A stretch of 64,000 nt of DNA from Streptomyces fildesensis (GCF_016107395.1 NZ_JAAIKO010000005.1:1-64000); one strand, 5' to 3'. Numbered from the stretch's first letter, positions 1 to 8,980 are shown. Numbers and translations are program-made. Notes: generated by a model from the letters alone, not told the origin.

Positions 1-105
1 TCGCCGCGGGCACTCCTTCGAGGGACCGGCGGGCAGAATCCGTCCGTGACGCAACCCTGCCCGCTACACTCCCACCGCTCGACGTTTCCCCAGGTCAAGC
101 CACAA

Positions 106-122
106 AGTACTGCTGGAGTACT
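106..122. repeat. Paired AGTACT palindromes, 11 bp apart
   Basis: Two copies of the palindrome AGTACT at 106-111 and 117-122, separated by GCTGG, overlap the stop codon of the M56 gene. The same hexamer occurs in the promoter region of the partner repressor (1418-1423). The spacing of one helical turn is what a dimeric repressor could bind, perhaps controlling a gene just outside the left edge. This is a tentative reading. Confidence 0.35.
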
Positions 123-1032
123 AGCCGATGACGGGCGAGCAGGCGACCAGGAAGGGAATCAGCGGCACAGTCACGGCCACGGCGGCCAGCGACCCCCACA
201 GGGCAGGGTGAGGTGTGGCCTGTGGCGTCAGGACACGCCGAAGTCGCAGAAGGGCGCTGGCGCCGCCGGCCGCGAAGGCGCCCTCAGGTGCTTTTCCAGC
301 TGCCATCTCATACATGGCCGTGGCGAGCACCTCCGGTGCGTGGCGGCGCAGAGCACGGTCGTCCGCGATCATCTCCAGAAGGAGAGTCGTCTGCTCCTTG
401 GCGTGCCGGGCCAAAGGAAGCCGACGGAAGACCTTGAAGAATGCCTCTGCGGCGGCCATTGCCACGTGGTGGCGCCCCGCGATGTGGGCGCGCTCATGCT
501 CCAGCACCGCGTCGAGCTGTTGCGCGGACAGCAGGTCCAGCGCCCCTTGACTGACTACCACGCGAGGACAGCGCCCCGGAAGACAATAGGCGGCAGGCAG
601 AGAGTGTTCCACCACCGTGGCGCGCAATCGCTCCGAGCGCCGGCCCACGATGTCCAACACTCGCCGGTGCTTCGAGCGAGCCCCGCGCGCGCGGCCCAAC
701 TCGAACGTGAATGCTCCGAGGAGCAATACCAGGAGTCCAAGGGGCGCGGCCAGGCTAAGTCCATCGGTGGAGTCCAGGCTGCTGGAGTCCGTCGTCGAGG
801 CGAGGCCGCAGGAGTGCAGGAGGCCGACGAGTCCCGCGTGAAAATGCTCGTCAGGCGCGACAAGGTGGTAGATGGCCAGTGCGACAGAAAGTGCAAACGA
901 CACGGTCAACGCATGCCATGCGGCAACGGCAAGAGCAGGGGCCCGGTGCGGCCACGAACTGCGCACCAGGACCTGGGGGACGAGAAATCCCGTGAGGGCC
1001 CCGTAGCCGATGAGCACGACGGCAGGGTTCAC
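121..1032 (-). CDS. M56 family membrane metallopeptidase (BlaR1-like sensor protease)
   Basis: A 303-residue protein with several hydrophobic segments in its first 115 residues, followed by a cytoplasmic zinc-protease domain. The HExxH-type motif reads HERAH and begins at residue 179. The start codon overlaps the end of the upstream BlaI-type repressor gene by four bases, so the two are translationally coupled. In the BlaR1/MecR1 family such proteases relieve repression by the partner BlaI protein; here no penicillin-binding sensor domain follows, so the signal is unknown. The stop codon lies inside a pair of AGTACT repeats. A second, diverged copy of the same pair lies at 13319-14661. The family call is firm and the signalling role is inferred. 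Confidence 0.9.
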   Translation of the reverse strand: MNPAVVLIGYGALTGFLVPQVLVRSSWPHRAPALAVAAWHALTVSFALSVALAIYHLVAPDEHFHAGLVGLLHSCGLASTTDSSSLDSTDGLSLAAPLGLLVLLLGAFTFELGRARGARSKHRRVLDIVGRRSERLRATVVEHSLPAAYCLPGRCPRVVVSQGALDLLSAQQLDAVLEHERAHIAGRHHVAMAAAEAFFKVFRRLPLARHAKEQTTLLLEMIADDRALRRHAPEVLATAMYEMAAGKAPEGAFAAGGASALLRLRRVLTPQATPHPALWGSLAAVAVTVPLIPFLVACSPVIG

Positions 1033-1397
1033 GCGTTGGTCCGCCGCCCGGCGGCCCGCAGCGCCTTGCGCAACGCACTGACCTCATCGGTGGACATGTG
1101 CTCGACGAAGTGCGCCAGGGCGGCAGGCCGATCCTCGCTGGTCCCCAATGCGTCCTCCATCAGGGCGGCGGAGTACGCCTCGCGGCTGCGGACCGGCGCG
1201 TAGGTCCACGCCCGACCCTGCTTCTCGCGAAGCAGCCAACCCTTGCTGTAGAGGATGTTCGCCACCGTCATCACCGTGGTGTATGCGACGTCCCGCTGGA
1301 GGTTGATGTCATCGACGATCTCGCGGACCGTCGCGGAACGCTTCCATGTCCACAAGCGGTCCATGATCTCCGCCTCGAGGTCCCCCAGCCGCCGCAT
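1029..1397 (-). CDS. BlaI/MecI/CopY-type transcriptional repressor, copy 1
   Basis: A 122-residue winged-helix repressor of the BlaI family. Residues 1-75 form the DNA-binding domain (LGDLEAEIMDRLW followed by the VREIVDDI helix and the AYTTVMTVANILYSKGWL recognition and wing region). The rest is the dimerization helix. It is the first gene of a two-gene operon with the M56 protease. Such repressors bind dyads in their own promoter and are cleaved or released when the partner protease is activated. A candidate operator-promoter region with the half-site ACTTAGG lies just upstream at 1413-1437. It is a distinct paralogue of the repressor at 13319, so the two probably read different operators. 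Confidence 0.9.
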   Translation of the reverse strand: MRRLGDLEAEIMDRLWTWKRSATVREIVDDINLQRDVAYTTVMTVANILYSKGWLLREKQGRAWTYAPVRSREAYSAALMEDALGTSEDRPAALAHFVEHMSTDEVSALRKALRAAGRRTNA

Positions 1398-1412
1398 ACC
1401 CGCGCTCCTTCC

Positions 1413-1437
1413 AACGTAGTACTTAGGAACATAGTAG
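1413..1437. promoter_or_regulatory. Candidate operator of BlaI copy 1
   Basis: AT-rich stretch immediately upstream of the first blaI-type gene. It contains GTAGTACTTAGG and CATAGTAG, which resemble the TACTA/TAGTA half-sites of known BlaI/MecI operators. AGTACT recurs twice at the far end of the operon (106-111 and 117-122), and CTACTATG recurs in the opposite orientation at 1643-1650, just before the next gene. The site is inferred from position and sequence only. Confidence 0.4.
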
Positions 1438-1655
1438 ACGGCGGCGCCATCAGCAGGGCCACATCCGCCGAAGCGGGAACTATCGCCCGCTCAGCCGCTC
1501 TCGTGGCACGGGTGTATGTCCCGCAGGGCTCGGGCCCATCCGGGCCATTCACCGCAGTGGCTGGCGTCCGCAGGCCCGCCGGTCGGCCATCGTGCGCCCG
1601 TCCCATCCGCAGGGCTTCCCGTCCGCGGCGGACGGCGTATGCCTACTATGGGCCG

Positions 1656-2057
1656 GTGATCGGTCAGGCGAGGAGCGTACGACCCCAGCTGAGGCTGCGG
1701 CTGCCCGTGCTGCTCTTTTTTGCAGTGATCACTGGCTTGCTGGGGATGCATGCCCTGGGGGCGTCAGGCGCGCAGATGCCCGGACATCGGATGGCCGCCG
1801 TTACGGCACACACCGTCGCTGCGCCCCCCATGGGCGACTGCCCTGACGGCAGTCACGGGTGTGACGGTCCAGTGCACCACGCTGATGTGACCTGCGCGTC
1901 CGGTGCCGTGGGCGACGCCTTGGCACTAGCCGATCCCGGCCTGGCCCTGGCATGCCTGACCTTTGCGTCGCAGGCCGCTGTTCCCTGGTTGTACGGGACA
2001 GCCGAGGGCGGGCGCGCGCCACCGACATTGGCCGAATTGCAGCTCCTGAGGATTTAG
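1656..2057 (+). CDS. DUF6153 family small membrane/exported protein
   Basis: A 133-residue protein starting at GTG 1656. One hydrophobic segment at about residues 15-32 is followed by a region rich in Met, His and Cys (HRM, PMGDCPDGSHGCDGPVHHADVTC) and a proline-rich tail ending in ELQLLRI. This layout matches the actinobacterial DUF6153 family, of unknown function, often found beside DUF305 and copper genes. Pairs of Cys and His are compatible with metal binding outside the membrane, but that is inference. The longer open frame to the left is not used because its upstream part has no family-like sequence and overlaps the repressor on the other strand. It precedes the DUF305 lipoprotein by 85 bases and may share its transcript. 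Confidence 0.75.
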   Translation: MIGQARSVRPQLRLRLPVLLFFAVITGLLGMHALGASGAQMPGHRMAAVTAHTVAAPPMGDCPDGSHGCDGPVHHADVTCASGAVGDALALADPGLALACLTFASQAAVPWLYGTAEGGRAPPTLAELQLLRI

Positions 2058-2142
2058 AGCAAGCCCCACGACGCCGGCTGCGCCCGCAGACCCCGCGTCC
2101 AAGACGGCATGCCCTGCTACCTCACTCCCAGGAGTACACCTC

Positions 2143-2775
2143 ATGACCGCACGTCGTTCCCTGATCCGTCGTACCGTCCTTGTCGCAGGTACGGCAGCAG
2201 CCGCATTGGCGTTGGCCGCCTGCGGCGGCAGCGGCCACGACATGGGATCCATGGATTCCAGCTCGTCGCCGTCCACGACAGCTCCTACCTCGGCCCCCGC
2301 TTCCGCCGATGAGCACAACGCCGCTGACGTCGACTTCGCGAAGCAAATGATCCCGCACCACCGACAGGCGGTGGAAATGGCCGACCTGGCCGCCACCCGC
2401 GCCGCCTCCGCCGACGTCAAGGCCCTGGCCACGAAGATCAAGGGCGCGCAGGACCCCGAGATCATGACCATGTCCACATGGCTCACCTCATGGGGTGAGC
2501 AGGTCCCCGCGACGATGCAGGGGATGGACATGTCCGCCGGGATGCCCGGAATGATGAGCATGGACGACATGGACAAGCTCAAGAAGGCGTCCGGGCCGGA
2601 GTTCGACACCATGTTCCTGCAGATGATGGTCAACCATCACGAGGGCGCGATCACCATGGCCAACGCCGAGAAGGCAAAGGGCCAATACGCTCCGACCAAG
2701 GAACTCGCCAGCGCGGTCGTCTCCGCGCAGACGTCCGAGATCACGCAGATGAACAAGCTGATCGGCAAGAGCTGA
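2143..2775 (+). CDS. DUF305 lipoprotein
   Basis: A 210-residue lipoprotein. An N-terminal signal peptide ends in the lipobox LAAC (Cys near residue 27). A Ser/Thr/Pro linker leads to a DUF305 domain with its hallmark HNAADVDFAKQMIPHHRQAVEM and a second conserved block, MMVNHHEGAITMA. A methionine-rich loop (MQGMDMSAGMPGMMSMDDMD) lies between them. DUF305 proteins are ferritin-like helical bundles frequently linked to copper resistance loci, and the Met and His clusters fit extracytoplasmic copper handling. AGGAG lies 8 bases before the ATG. It follows a DUF6153 gene and lies in the same island as the CopC-CopD fusion, supporting a role in copper homeostasis. Confidence 0.9.
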   Translation: MTARRSLIRRTVLVAGTAAAALALAACGGSGHDMGSMDSSSSPSTTAPTSAPASADEHNAADVDFAKQMIPHHRQAVEMADLAATRAASADVKALATKIKGAQDPEIMTMSTWLTSWGEQVPATMQGMDMSAGMPGMMSMDDMDKLKKASGPEFDTMFLQMMVNHHEGAITMANAEKAKGQYAPTKELASAVVSAQTSEITQMNKLIGKS

Positions 2776-2919
2776 CCGCACGAATCACAGAGCGGGAGCC
2801 GGCTCACACAGTCGGCCCCCGCCCCGGTCGAAGACAGCGGTGCGCGGGCAGTACTCACACCCGCTGCGGATATCCGGCACAGGCGCTGCTGGAGCCCAAC
2901 TCTCGGCGTCGGGGGCGTG

Positions 2920-3126
2920 TCATCTGCGCTTGGGCAGAGGTGGACTGGGCGCGGTGGATTGCAGCGCCGTCAGGGCCTGCTGGTACTGCTGCTCGCCGAT
3001 GTCGCCGCGGGCGAACCGCTCGGCAAGCAGTTGTTTCGGTGACAGCGCTGAGGCGGTGTGGTGGCCGGGTCGAAGAGGATGCTGCTCACCGCCGTCACCG
3101 CGGCGTCTGCATACGCCACACGCCGC
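2920..3126 (-). pseudogene. Truncated SHOCT-domain gene remnant
   Basis: On the minus strand a stop-to-stop frame ends in ALSPKQLLAERFARGDIG followed by EQQYQQALTALQ, a clear SHOCT motif, and terminates at 2920-2922. The frame is closed upstream by a stop at 3127-3129 and has no good start codon. The hydrophobic N-terminal half normally found in small SHOCT membrane proteins is missing. It is therefore read as the 3' relic of a small membrane-protein gene, degraded before or during assembly of the island. The rest of 2776-3174 shows no other coding signal. Confidence 0.55.
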
Positions 3127-3161
3127 CTAGACCTTATGAGAACTTTAAGTGACTGATCGCT

Positions 3162-3175
3162 TACACTCAGCGATA
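3162..3175 (+). promoter_or_regulatory. Possible leaderless promoter
   Basis: TACACT at 3162-3167 matches a -10 element, and the ATG of the next gene begins eight bases later, where transcription should initiate. No Shine-Dalgarno sequence precedes the ATG. An imperfect dyad TAAGTG/CGCTTA spans the promoter and could be an operator. This is inferred from spacing alone. Confidence 0.35.
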
Positions 3176-3600
3176 TGCAGGCTCTTCGGGCACGCGGCTG
3201 CCCGTCATGGATCGCGGCGGTACTCGTCGTGGTGCTGACGGGGATGCTGCACGTGCTCGGCTGCGCACACGGGCCGGAGGCCACAGCGCAGGGACGCATG
3301 GATTCGCGGCCGGTTGTTTCCGCAGTGTCGGCAGCCGTACCCGTCGTCGGATTCACGTCGGGCCGCGATTCGTCCCCGCGTGAGTCTGGGCATTGCCAGG
3401 GAGCGGATGCCCCCGTCGTGACGCAGCAGGGACCGATTGCCCCTGCACAGCCGGGAACACAGGGCTCCGTCCAAAGTGTCGCGGCAGTGCAGCTGGTCCC
3501 TGGCGGAACCGGACCGCCGGCGGCTGCCGCATCCAGGCCAGGGGCGGGCGGTCTCGCTCACGGGCAGGTGCGGGCGGCGTTGGGGGTATGGCGGACCTGA
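3175..3600 (+). CDS. DUF6153-like small exported/membrane protein
   Basis: A 141-residue protein with one hydrophobic segment (residues 11-30, containing [15 protein letters not shown]), then a low-complexity Ala/Gly/Pro tail with an isolated HCQGAD. The general plan resembles the DUF6153-type protein at 1656, with an N-terminal anchor and a short extracytoplasmic tail, although the sequence is diverged. It may be anchored rather than secreted, since LGC near residue 30 could act as a weak lipobox. The start is the ATG at 3175, which lacks a ribosome-binding site and may be leaderless. Its function is unknown, but its position links it to the copper/redox island. Confidence 0.55.
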   Translation: MQALRARGCPSWIAAVLVVVLTGMLHVLGCAHGPEATAQGRMDSRPVVSAVSAAVPVVGFTSGRDSSPRESGHCQGADAPVVTQQGPIAPAQPGTQGSVQSVAAVQLVPGGTGPPAAAASRPGAGGLAHGQVRAALGVWRT

Positions 3601-3739
3601 TCTGGACGGACCGTCCGGCTCAGCGGGTGCGGCAGTATCGCGCCCGTGCGGCCGAGGCGGGCTTCCCCGCGTCCTGATCGACCGTCACGAACACAGCGGC
3701 CCAGTCCATCCGAGGGGCCGGCCGCGGGAGAGGTGCGCG

Positions 3740-4879
3740 ATGCGCCCCCTTGGATCGACTTCCCTTGCCTTCTCGCCGGCGCAGCCCTTGATCAGGGCCG
3801 CCCTTCCCGTGCTGTCCCCGGCCGGCTTGGTTGGCGACACTCCGCTGCTGTGGGTCGGTGAGCCGTTCACGGCCGCCGACCGCGGGTTCTGGGCCAAGCT
3901 GGAGGGCCACAATCCCGGCGGGATCAAAGACCGTACGGCGCTCTACATGGTCCGGGCCGCCCGCGAACGCGGCGAGCTCCTTCCTGGGGCGCGGATCGTG
4001 GAGTCCACCTCCGGAACCCTGGGTCTGGGGCTGGCGCTGGCCGGAGTCACCTTCGGCCATCCGGTCACGGTGGTCACCGATCCGGGCATGGAGCCCCTCA
4101 TGACCGGATTGCTCACCGCCTACGGCGCCGACGTGCAGGTGGTGCAGCGCCCGCATCCGGAGGGTGGTTGGCAGCAGGCCCGCCGGCAGAGGGTGGAGGA
4201 ACTCCTCACGGTCCATCCGGATTCCTGGTGCCCGGACCAGTACCACAACCCGGACAACGCGGCGGCCTACCAGCCGCTGGCGCACGAGCTGGTCGCCCAA
4301 CTCGGCCGGATCGACGCCCTGGTGGTGAGCGTGGGCACCGGCGGACACTCGGCCGGTATCGGCTCCGTGCTGCGCGGCCTCTTCCCCGCCCTCCGCGTGG
4401 TGGGGGTGGACACCACCGGATCGACGATCTTCGGGCAGCCCGCGGCGCCACGCCTGATGCGCGGGCTTGGCAGCAGCATCTACCCCCGCAACGTCGACTA
4501 CGGCCTGTTCGACGAGATCCACTGGGTCGCGGCACCCGAAGCGGTCTGGGCTGCTCGCTCGCTGGCCCGCAGCCGGTACGCCACCGGCGGATGGAGCGTG
4601 GGCGCAGTCGCCCTGGTCGCCCGCCACCTCGCCAGCACGCTCCCGGCTGAGGCCCGGATCGTCGCGGTCTTCCCCGACGGCCCGCAACGCTACGTCGGTA
4701 CCGTCTTCGACGACGCCTACTGCCGTGAACACCGTCTGCTGGGACACATCCCCGCAGACGCTCCCGACGAGATCACCCATCCGTCGCAGCACACCGTTAC
4801 CCGATGGACCCGGTGCACCACGGTCCTCGACCCGCTGGCCGGCATCGGCGTGCTTGGACTGGCGGGGGCCGCCCGATGA
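3740..4879 (+). CDS. PLP-dependent cysteine synthase/CBS-family enzyme
   Basis: A 379-residue fold-type II PLP enzyme. The Schiff-base lysine is in [13 protein letters not shown] (about residue 60), the phosphate-binding or Asn loop is [13 protein letters not shown], and the glycine-rich cofactor loop is [11 protein letters not shown]. These are features of cysteine synthase and cystathionine beta-synthase relatives, including enzymes that make 2,3-diaminopropionate for natural products. The start at ATG 3740 is chosen because GGGAGAGG lies six bases upstream; the open frame extends farther left without support. The gene overlaps the next one by four bases (ATGA), so the enzyme and the MFS transporter form an operon and presumably act on related molecules. 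The substrate cannot be told from the sequence. Confidence 0.85.
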   Translation: MRPLGSTSLAFSPAQPLIRAALPVLSPAGLVGDTPLLWVGEPFTAADRGFWAKLEGHNPGGIKDRTALYMVRAARERGELLPGARIVESTSGTLGLGLALAGVTFGHPVTVVTDPGMEPLMTGLLTAYGADVQVVQRPHPEGGWQQARRQRVEELLTVHPDSWCPDQYHNPDNAAAYQPLAHELVAQLGRIDALVVSVGTGGHSAGIGSVLRGLFPALRVVGVDTTGSTIFGQPAAPRLMRGLGSSIYPRNVDYGLFDEIHWVAAPEAVWAARSLARSRYATGGWSVGAVALVARHLASTLPAEARIVAVFPDGPQRYVGTVFDDAYCREHRLLGHIPADAPDEITHPSQHTVTRWTRCTTVLDPLAGIGVLGLAGAAR

Positions 4880-6141
4880 CATCACTCTGGCGCCAGAGCC
4901 GCTCCTTCCCGCCCGTCGTACAACTGCTGATGGCCAACCAGTTCGCCATCAACCTCGCCTTCTACATGCTCATGCCCTACCTGGCCGCGCACCTGGCCGG
5001 CGACCTCGGCCTGGCCGCCTGGGCGGTCGGCCTCGTGCTGGGGGTGCGCAACCTGTCCCAGCAGGGCATGTTCCTCATCGGCGGCACCATCGCCGACCGC
5101 TACGGGTACAAAGCCCCGATCCTGGCCGGCTGTCTTCTGCGTACCGCAGGGTTCGCACTGTTGGGGTGGGTCGACGCGCTCCCCGCATTGATCCTCGCGT
5201 CGGCGGCCACCGGCTTCGCCGGAGCGCTGTTCAATCCGGCCGTACGCGCTTACCTGGCCGCCGAAGCAGGGGACCGGCGGGTGGACGCCTTCGCCACGTT
5301 CAACGTGTACTACCAGGCCGGGATGCTGATGGGCCCGCTGGTCGGGCTGGGACTTCTTGTCGCGGACTTCCGTCTGGTGTGCACTGTCGCAGCAGGAATC
5401 TTCGCGGCCCTGACCGTGCTGCAGTGGCGGGCACTGCCCGACCGCGGCGGCCGGTACCCGGCCGGTGAACAGCGCACCGGGGTGCTGACCCAGTGGCGGC
5501 AGGTAGCTACCAACCGGCCGTTCCTGCTCTTCTCGGTCGCGATGATCGGCTCCTACGTACTCGCCTTCCAGGTCTACCTCGCGCTCCCCCTGGCCGCAGG
5601 TCAAGCCCTTGGGCCAGTTGGAACCGAGGCGACCAGCGGCTTGTTCGTACTTTCGGCGTTGGTCGCCGTCGCCGGCCAACTGCGACTGACCAGATGGGCC
5701 AAGGCCCGCTGGACTTCCTCCCAAGCACTGGTCCGTGGCCTGTCCACCATGGGAACAGCCTTTCTGCCCCTGGCCTTGGCCTCCGCTTCCGGCGGATCCG
5801 GCCGGGTTACAACGCTGGGAATGCTGGCCGCCCTGGCCTCGGCCGTCATCCTGTTGGCCGCAGGAAGCGCCGTGGTCTACCCGTTCGAGATGGACACGAT
5901 CGTCTCCCTGTCAGGCGACCGACTGGTCGCCACGCACTACGGCCTGTACAACACCATCTCCGGCCTCGGCATTACCCTCGGCAACCTCGCCACCGGCTCG
6001 CTGTGGGACCTCGCCCAACAGCACCACGCCCTATGGCTGGTCTGGCTCGCCCTGACCGCCACCGGCCTGGCCTGCGCCGGAGCCGTCCTCACGCTCTCCC
6101 ACACCGGACGACTCGCCGCACTTACGCCCCAACCCGTGTAG
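4876..6141 (+). CDS. MFS transporter (exporter-type)
   Basis: A 421-residue protein with about 12 hydrophobic segments. It has the MFS signature between TM2 and TM3 ([14 protein letters not shown], matching G-x3-D-R-x-G-x-K). The start codon overlaps the stop of the PLP enzyme gene, which is translational coupling. Two-gene units of a cysteine-synthase-like enzyme and an MFS protein occur where a small amino-acid-derived product is made and exported; that use is an inference. There is no sign of regulation within the pair. It ends 263 bases before the CopC-CopD gene. Confidence 0.85.
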   Translation: MTSLWRQSRSFPPVVQLLMANQFAINLAFYMLMPYLAAHLAGDLGLAAWAVGLVLGVRNLSQQGMFLIGGTIADRYGYKAPILAGCLLRTAGFALLGWVDALPALILASAATGFAGALFNPAVRAYLAAEAGDRRVDAFATFNVYYQAGMLMGPLVGLGLLVADFRLVCTVAAGIFAALTVLQWRALPDRGGRYPAGEQRTGVLTQWRQVATNRPFLLFSVAMIGSYVLAFQVYLALPLAAGQALGPVGTEATSGLFVLSALVAVAGQLRLTRWAKARWTSSQALVRGLSTMGTAFLPLALASASGGSGRVTTLGMLAALASAVILLAAGSAVVYPFEMDTIVSLSGDRLVATHYGLYNTISGLGITLGNLATGSLWDLAQQHHALWLVWLALTATGLACAGAVLTLSHTGRLAALTPQPV

Positions 6142-6404
6142 CGCTGCGAATGGGTGGCGCAGCCTCGCAGCTGATCGAGAAACCCGCTTCTGAATATGCT
6201 CGATACGTGGACCTTGGGCTCCGGCGCGCAAGACGACTGACGCTTTGCGCCGACTGACGAAAACTTCGACGCATTTCGAACTTCCGGACAGTCCCGCACC
6301 CTGGCCCGCGGCCGACCGTCACCCCGCGGCATCGCCCTGACCTGATGCGCCTATGCTGCTTAGGAGCTTTGGGACGGGGTTGGTGCCGCCCGCGTGGCAC
6401 GGTG

Positions 6405-8408
6405 ATGCTGGAGGGCGTTCTGAACGGCGAGGTGCGTGGTCGGTGGCAGGTCGCTGGGCGTCTGCGGCAGCGGGTGGGCCTGGTGTTGTCGGGGGTGGCG
6501 GCGCTGCTGGCGCTGGGGGTGGGGTGGGCGCCTGCCGCTTCGGCGCATGCGTCGCTGCTTTTCACAACGCCCACGGTGGGCAGCAGTGTCGCGGAGTCTC
6601 CGACGTCCCTGATGTTGATCTTTGATCAGCGGGTTACGCCGTCGGGCCGTGCGGTACGGGTGGCCGGGTCGGACGGGGCGGAACAGCAGGTCGATTCCGC
6701 GGTCCTCGGTAGCGGTGGGAGCGTGATGACCGCTGCGGTGCGGGGTGCGCTTCGGTCCGGGGTGTACACGGTGACCTGGCAGGTCATTGCCCAGGATGGC
6801 GACGCGGTGACTGGGAGCTATCAGTTCGCGGTCGGGCCCTCTGCCCAAGGCGCGCTTTCCCAGGGTGGTCTGGGATCTGCGGCCACGTCCGGCCAGGTCG
6901 TGACGACGGCGTTGCGGTGGATCCTGTTCGCCGCGCTGGCGATGGTCATCGGAGAGGCGGTCGCGGTCCGGTGGGGGCGTCGCCATCGGCCCGACGCGGG
7001 TCGGCTGCCCCGCCAGTGGACACTGCCTGCGGTTTTGGCCGGGCTTGTGGCTGCCCTGGGCTTGGTGGCGGTCATCGTCGGGGACGGCAGCGTGCTCTCG
7101 GCAGTGACGGATCCGGCGTTGGGCCAGCTGGACAGTCGGCCCGGGGTCCTGGCGCTGGTCGAGGCGGGGGTGTTCGCCGCAGCCGGGGTGGTCGGGTGGC
7201 GTTTGCCGCGCTGGGATTGGGTGCCGGTTTCGGGCGTGGTGGTCGCCGAGGGGTTGCGGGCGCATCCGCAGGCGTTTCTCGCGGGTTGGGGCGCGCTGAC
7301 GACCGTGGCGCATCTGGGTGCGGCGATGGTGTGGGTGGGCGGTTTGGTGTACGTCGTGCGGTGTGCGGTGCGGTGGCGATCGGCACCGGCTGCGAGCTGG
7401 GCGGTGCTGGGTTCGTACGCGCGGCTGGCGGCCTGGCTGTTCGCCGTAGTGGTGGCCACCGGGGTGGTGTCGGCGCTGGTGGTCGTTCCGCTGTCGGCGG
7501 TGACGTCGACCGGGTACGGGCGTTGGCTGCTGGTGAAACTCGGCTTGGTGGTGGCGGTATCAGGGTGCGCGCTGGCAGCGCGGTGGCGTCTGCGGAGGCG
7601 GCAGAACTCGGTGCCGGTGCGCCTGCTGCGAGCCGAGGCCGGGGTGCTGGTGGCGGTGTTGGGCGTGACCGCGGTCCTGGGCGCGTCGGCGCCGCCCCGG
7701 CAGGGCGGGGGCGCGTTGCGGTTAGCGCCGCCAGCGACCGGGCCGGTGGTTCAAGTCGGTGCGCGTACGGGGGAGATCGGCGTGAGCGTGACGGCGAGCG
7801 ACGGCCAGGTGGTGCTGCAGCTGACCGCTCCGGGTTCCGACGCACCGGGGGCCGACGCCGGGTACCGGCTCTCGGCGGCCCTGGCCGATCCGGCCGGTGC
7901 CACACGCACCCTGCGGGTGCGCGGGTGTGGAGTGGGGTGTTTCGTGGCGCCGATTGCCTGGGAGAAGGGCGCAAGCCACCTGACGGTGCGGGTGGCGGCG
8001 GACGGCTGGCAGGGGGGTACGGCGTCGGTGGCGGTGCCCTGGCCGGCCCATCCCGATCCCGGCGCGCTGGAACGCGTCGCGAGCGTCCTGCGCGGCACCG
8101 GGGCGTTCACCGTCTACGAGCGGGTCACCAGCGACACCACTCGCGGCCTGGGCACTCCTCACTCCCTCACGCCGACAGGACAGCGGTTCCTGACCAGCGA
8201 GCCCTACAGCGGCGGCCGCGCGGCCAACGTGAACACCGTGCCCGGCCCGGACGGGACCACCACTCTGCTCCTCGGTTACCCGGCCGAGAAGACCCAGATC
8301 GAACTCATTGTGGACGCCGACGGTCGCCCTCAGCGCGAGACGCTGACCGCTCCCAACCATCTGGTGACCCGTACTTTCATCTATCCGGAGAGCGACGAGA
8401 AGTCATGA
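6405..8408 (+). CDS. CopC-CopD fusion, copper resistance/uptake membrane protein
   Basis: About 667 residues. An Ala-rich signal peptide ends before HASLL, leaving the N-terminal His expected of the CopC copper site. The CopC beta-barrel domain runs to about residue 145. A CopD-like block of about eight membrane helices follows, with the typical AHLGAAMVWVGGLVYVV segment. An extra extracytoplasmic C-terminal region of about 230 residues carries GCGVGC. The reading frame extends to ATG 6345; ATG 6405 and GTG 6402 are equally possible starts. The gene contains one TTA leucine codon (7722-7724), rare in Streptomyces. It overlaps the redoxin gene by four bases, so copper handling and thiol redox are coupled in one operon. 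Confidence 0.88.
   Translation: MLEGVLNGEVRGRWQVAGRLRQRVGLVLSGVAALLALGVGWAPAASAHASLLFTTPTVGSSVAESPTSLMLIFDQRVTPSGRAVRVAGSDGAEQQVDSAVLGSGGSVMTAAVRGALRSGVYTVTWQVIAQDGDAVTGSYQFAVGPSAQGALSQGGLGSAATSGQVVTTALRWILFAALAMVIGEAVAVRWGRRHRPDAGRLPRQWTLPAVLAGLVAALGLVAVIVGDGSVLSAVTDPALGQLDSRPGVLALVEAGVFAAAGVVGWRLPRWDWVPVSGVVVAEGLRAHPQAFLAGWGALTTVAHLGAAMVWVGGLVYVVRCAVRWRSAPAASWAVLGSYARLAAWLFAVVVATGVVSALVVVPLSAVTSTGYGRWLLVKLGLVVAVSGCALAARWRLRRRQNSVPVRLLRAEAGVLVAVLGVTAVLGASAPPRQGGGALRLAPPATGPVVQVGARTGEIGVSVTASDGQVVLQLTAPGSDAPGADAGYRLSAALADPAGATRTLRVRGCGVGCFVAPIAWEKGASHLTVRVAADGWQGGTASVAVPWPAHPDPGALERVASVLRGTGAFTVYERVTSDTTRGLGTPHSLTPTGQRFLTSEPYSGGRAANVNTVPGPDGTTTLLLGYPAEKTQIELIVDADGRPQRETLTAPNHLVTRTFIYPESDEKS
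7722..7724 (+). other. TTA codon in the CopC-CopD gene
   Basis: A TTA leucine codon lies in frame in ALRLAPP. In Streptomyces TTA is read only by the bldA tRNA and typically marks genes tied to development. The frame was checked against the gene frame, and the codon is direct sequence evidence. Confidence 0.85.
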
Positions 8409-8980
8409 CGCGCCCGCGTATCCGCACGCTGGTAGTCCTGCTGGTGGCCGCCGCGGCGGCGGTGCTCGGGGTGTTCGCGCTCCAGGGCCTGCGGACCGCC
8501 GAGGCAGGCAGCACGACAGTGAGCCAGACCCGCACGGTCCTTCCGGCGGCCGAGCGCCCTGCGGCGCCCGTCCTGGACGGCACCACTTTGACCGGGGAGC
8601 ACCTGTCCACGGCGGACTGGCGCGGCAGTGTCATCGTGGTCAACTTCTGGGGCTCATGGTGCACTCCGTGCCGCAAGGAGGCCCCGGGGCTGCGCCGCGT
8701 GGCCGACGAGACCTCCCGGCAGGGGGTGCGGTTCGTCGGTGTGGACGTCCGTGACACCCCCGTCGCGGGACTGGGTTTCGAGCACGATTTCGGGATCACC
8801 TATCCCAGCTTCAACGACCCCGCCACGAAGCTGTCGCTGCGGTTCGGTTCGCTCGCCCCGCAGGCCACGCCGTCCACCTACGTTTTTGACCGGAAGGGCC
8901 GGATCGCGGCGGTGTTCTTCGGCGCCACCACCTATGACGAGCTGTACTCCGCCGTGGAGTTGGTCGTCGAGAAGGGCTGA
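8405..8980 (+). CDS. TlpA-like membrane-anchored thiol-disulfide oxidoreductase
   Basis: A 191-residue protein with an N-terminal membrane anchor (residues 8-26) and a thioredoxin-fold domain. The active site is NFWGSWCTPCRKEAP (WCxxC near residue 85), and the cis-proline region is QATPSTYVFD. Such proteins act on the outer face of the membrane, reducing apocytochrome c or other exported thiol proteins, and usually receive electrons from CcdA. A CcdA-type gene lies convergent next door (9014-9814). It overlaps the CopC-CopD gene by four bases, so the operon links copper binding with thiol reduction. A stem-loop follows the stop. Confidence 0.88.
   Translation: MTRPRIRTLVVLLVAAAAAVLGVFALQGLRTAEAGSTTVSQTRTVLPAAERPAAPVLDGTTLTGEHLSTADWRGSVIVVNFWGSWCTPCRKEAPGLRRVADETSRQGVRFVGVDVRDTPVAGLGFEHDFGITYPSFNDPATKLSLRFGSLAPQATPSTYVFDRKGRIAAVFFGATTYDELYSAVELVVEKG

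Noticed and set aside
1413..1427. A seventh CCTAA-N5-TTAGG site before BlaI copy 1
   Set aside because: Only one arm (TTAGG) is present; the other arm reads AACGT.
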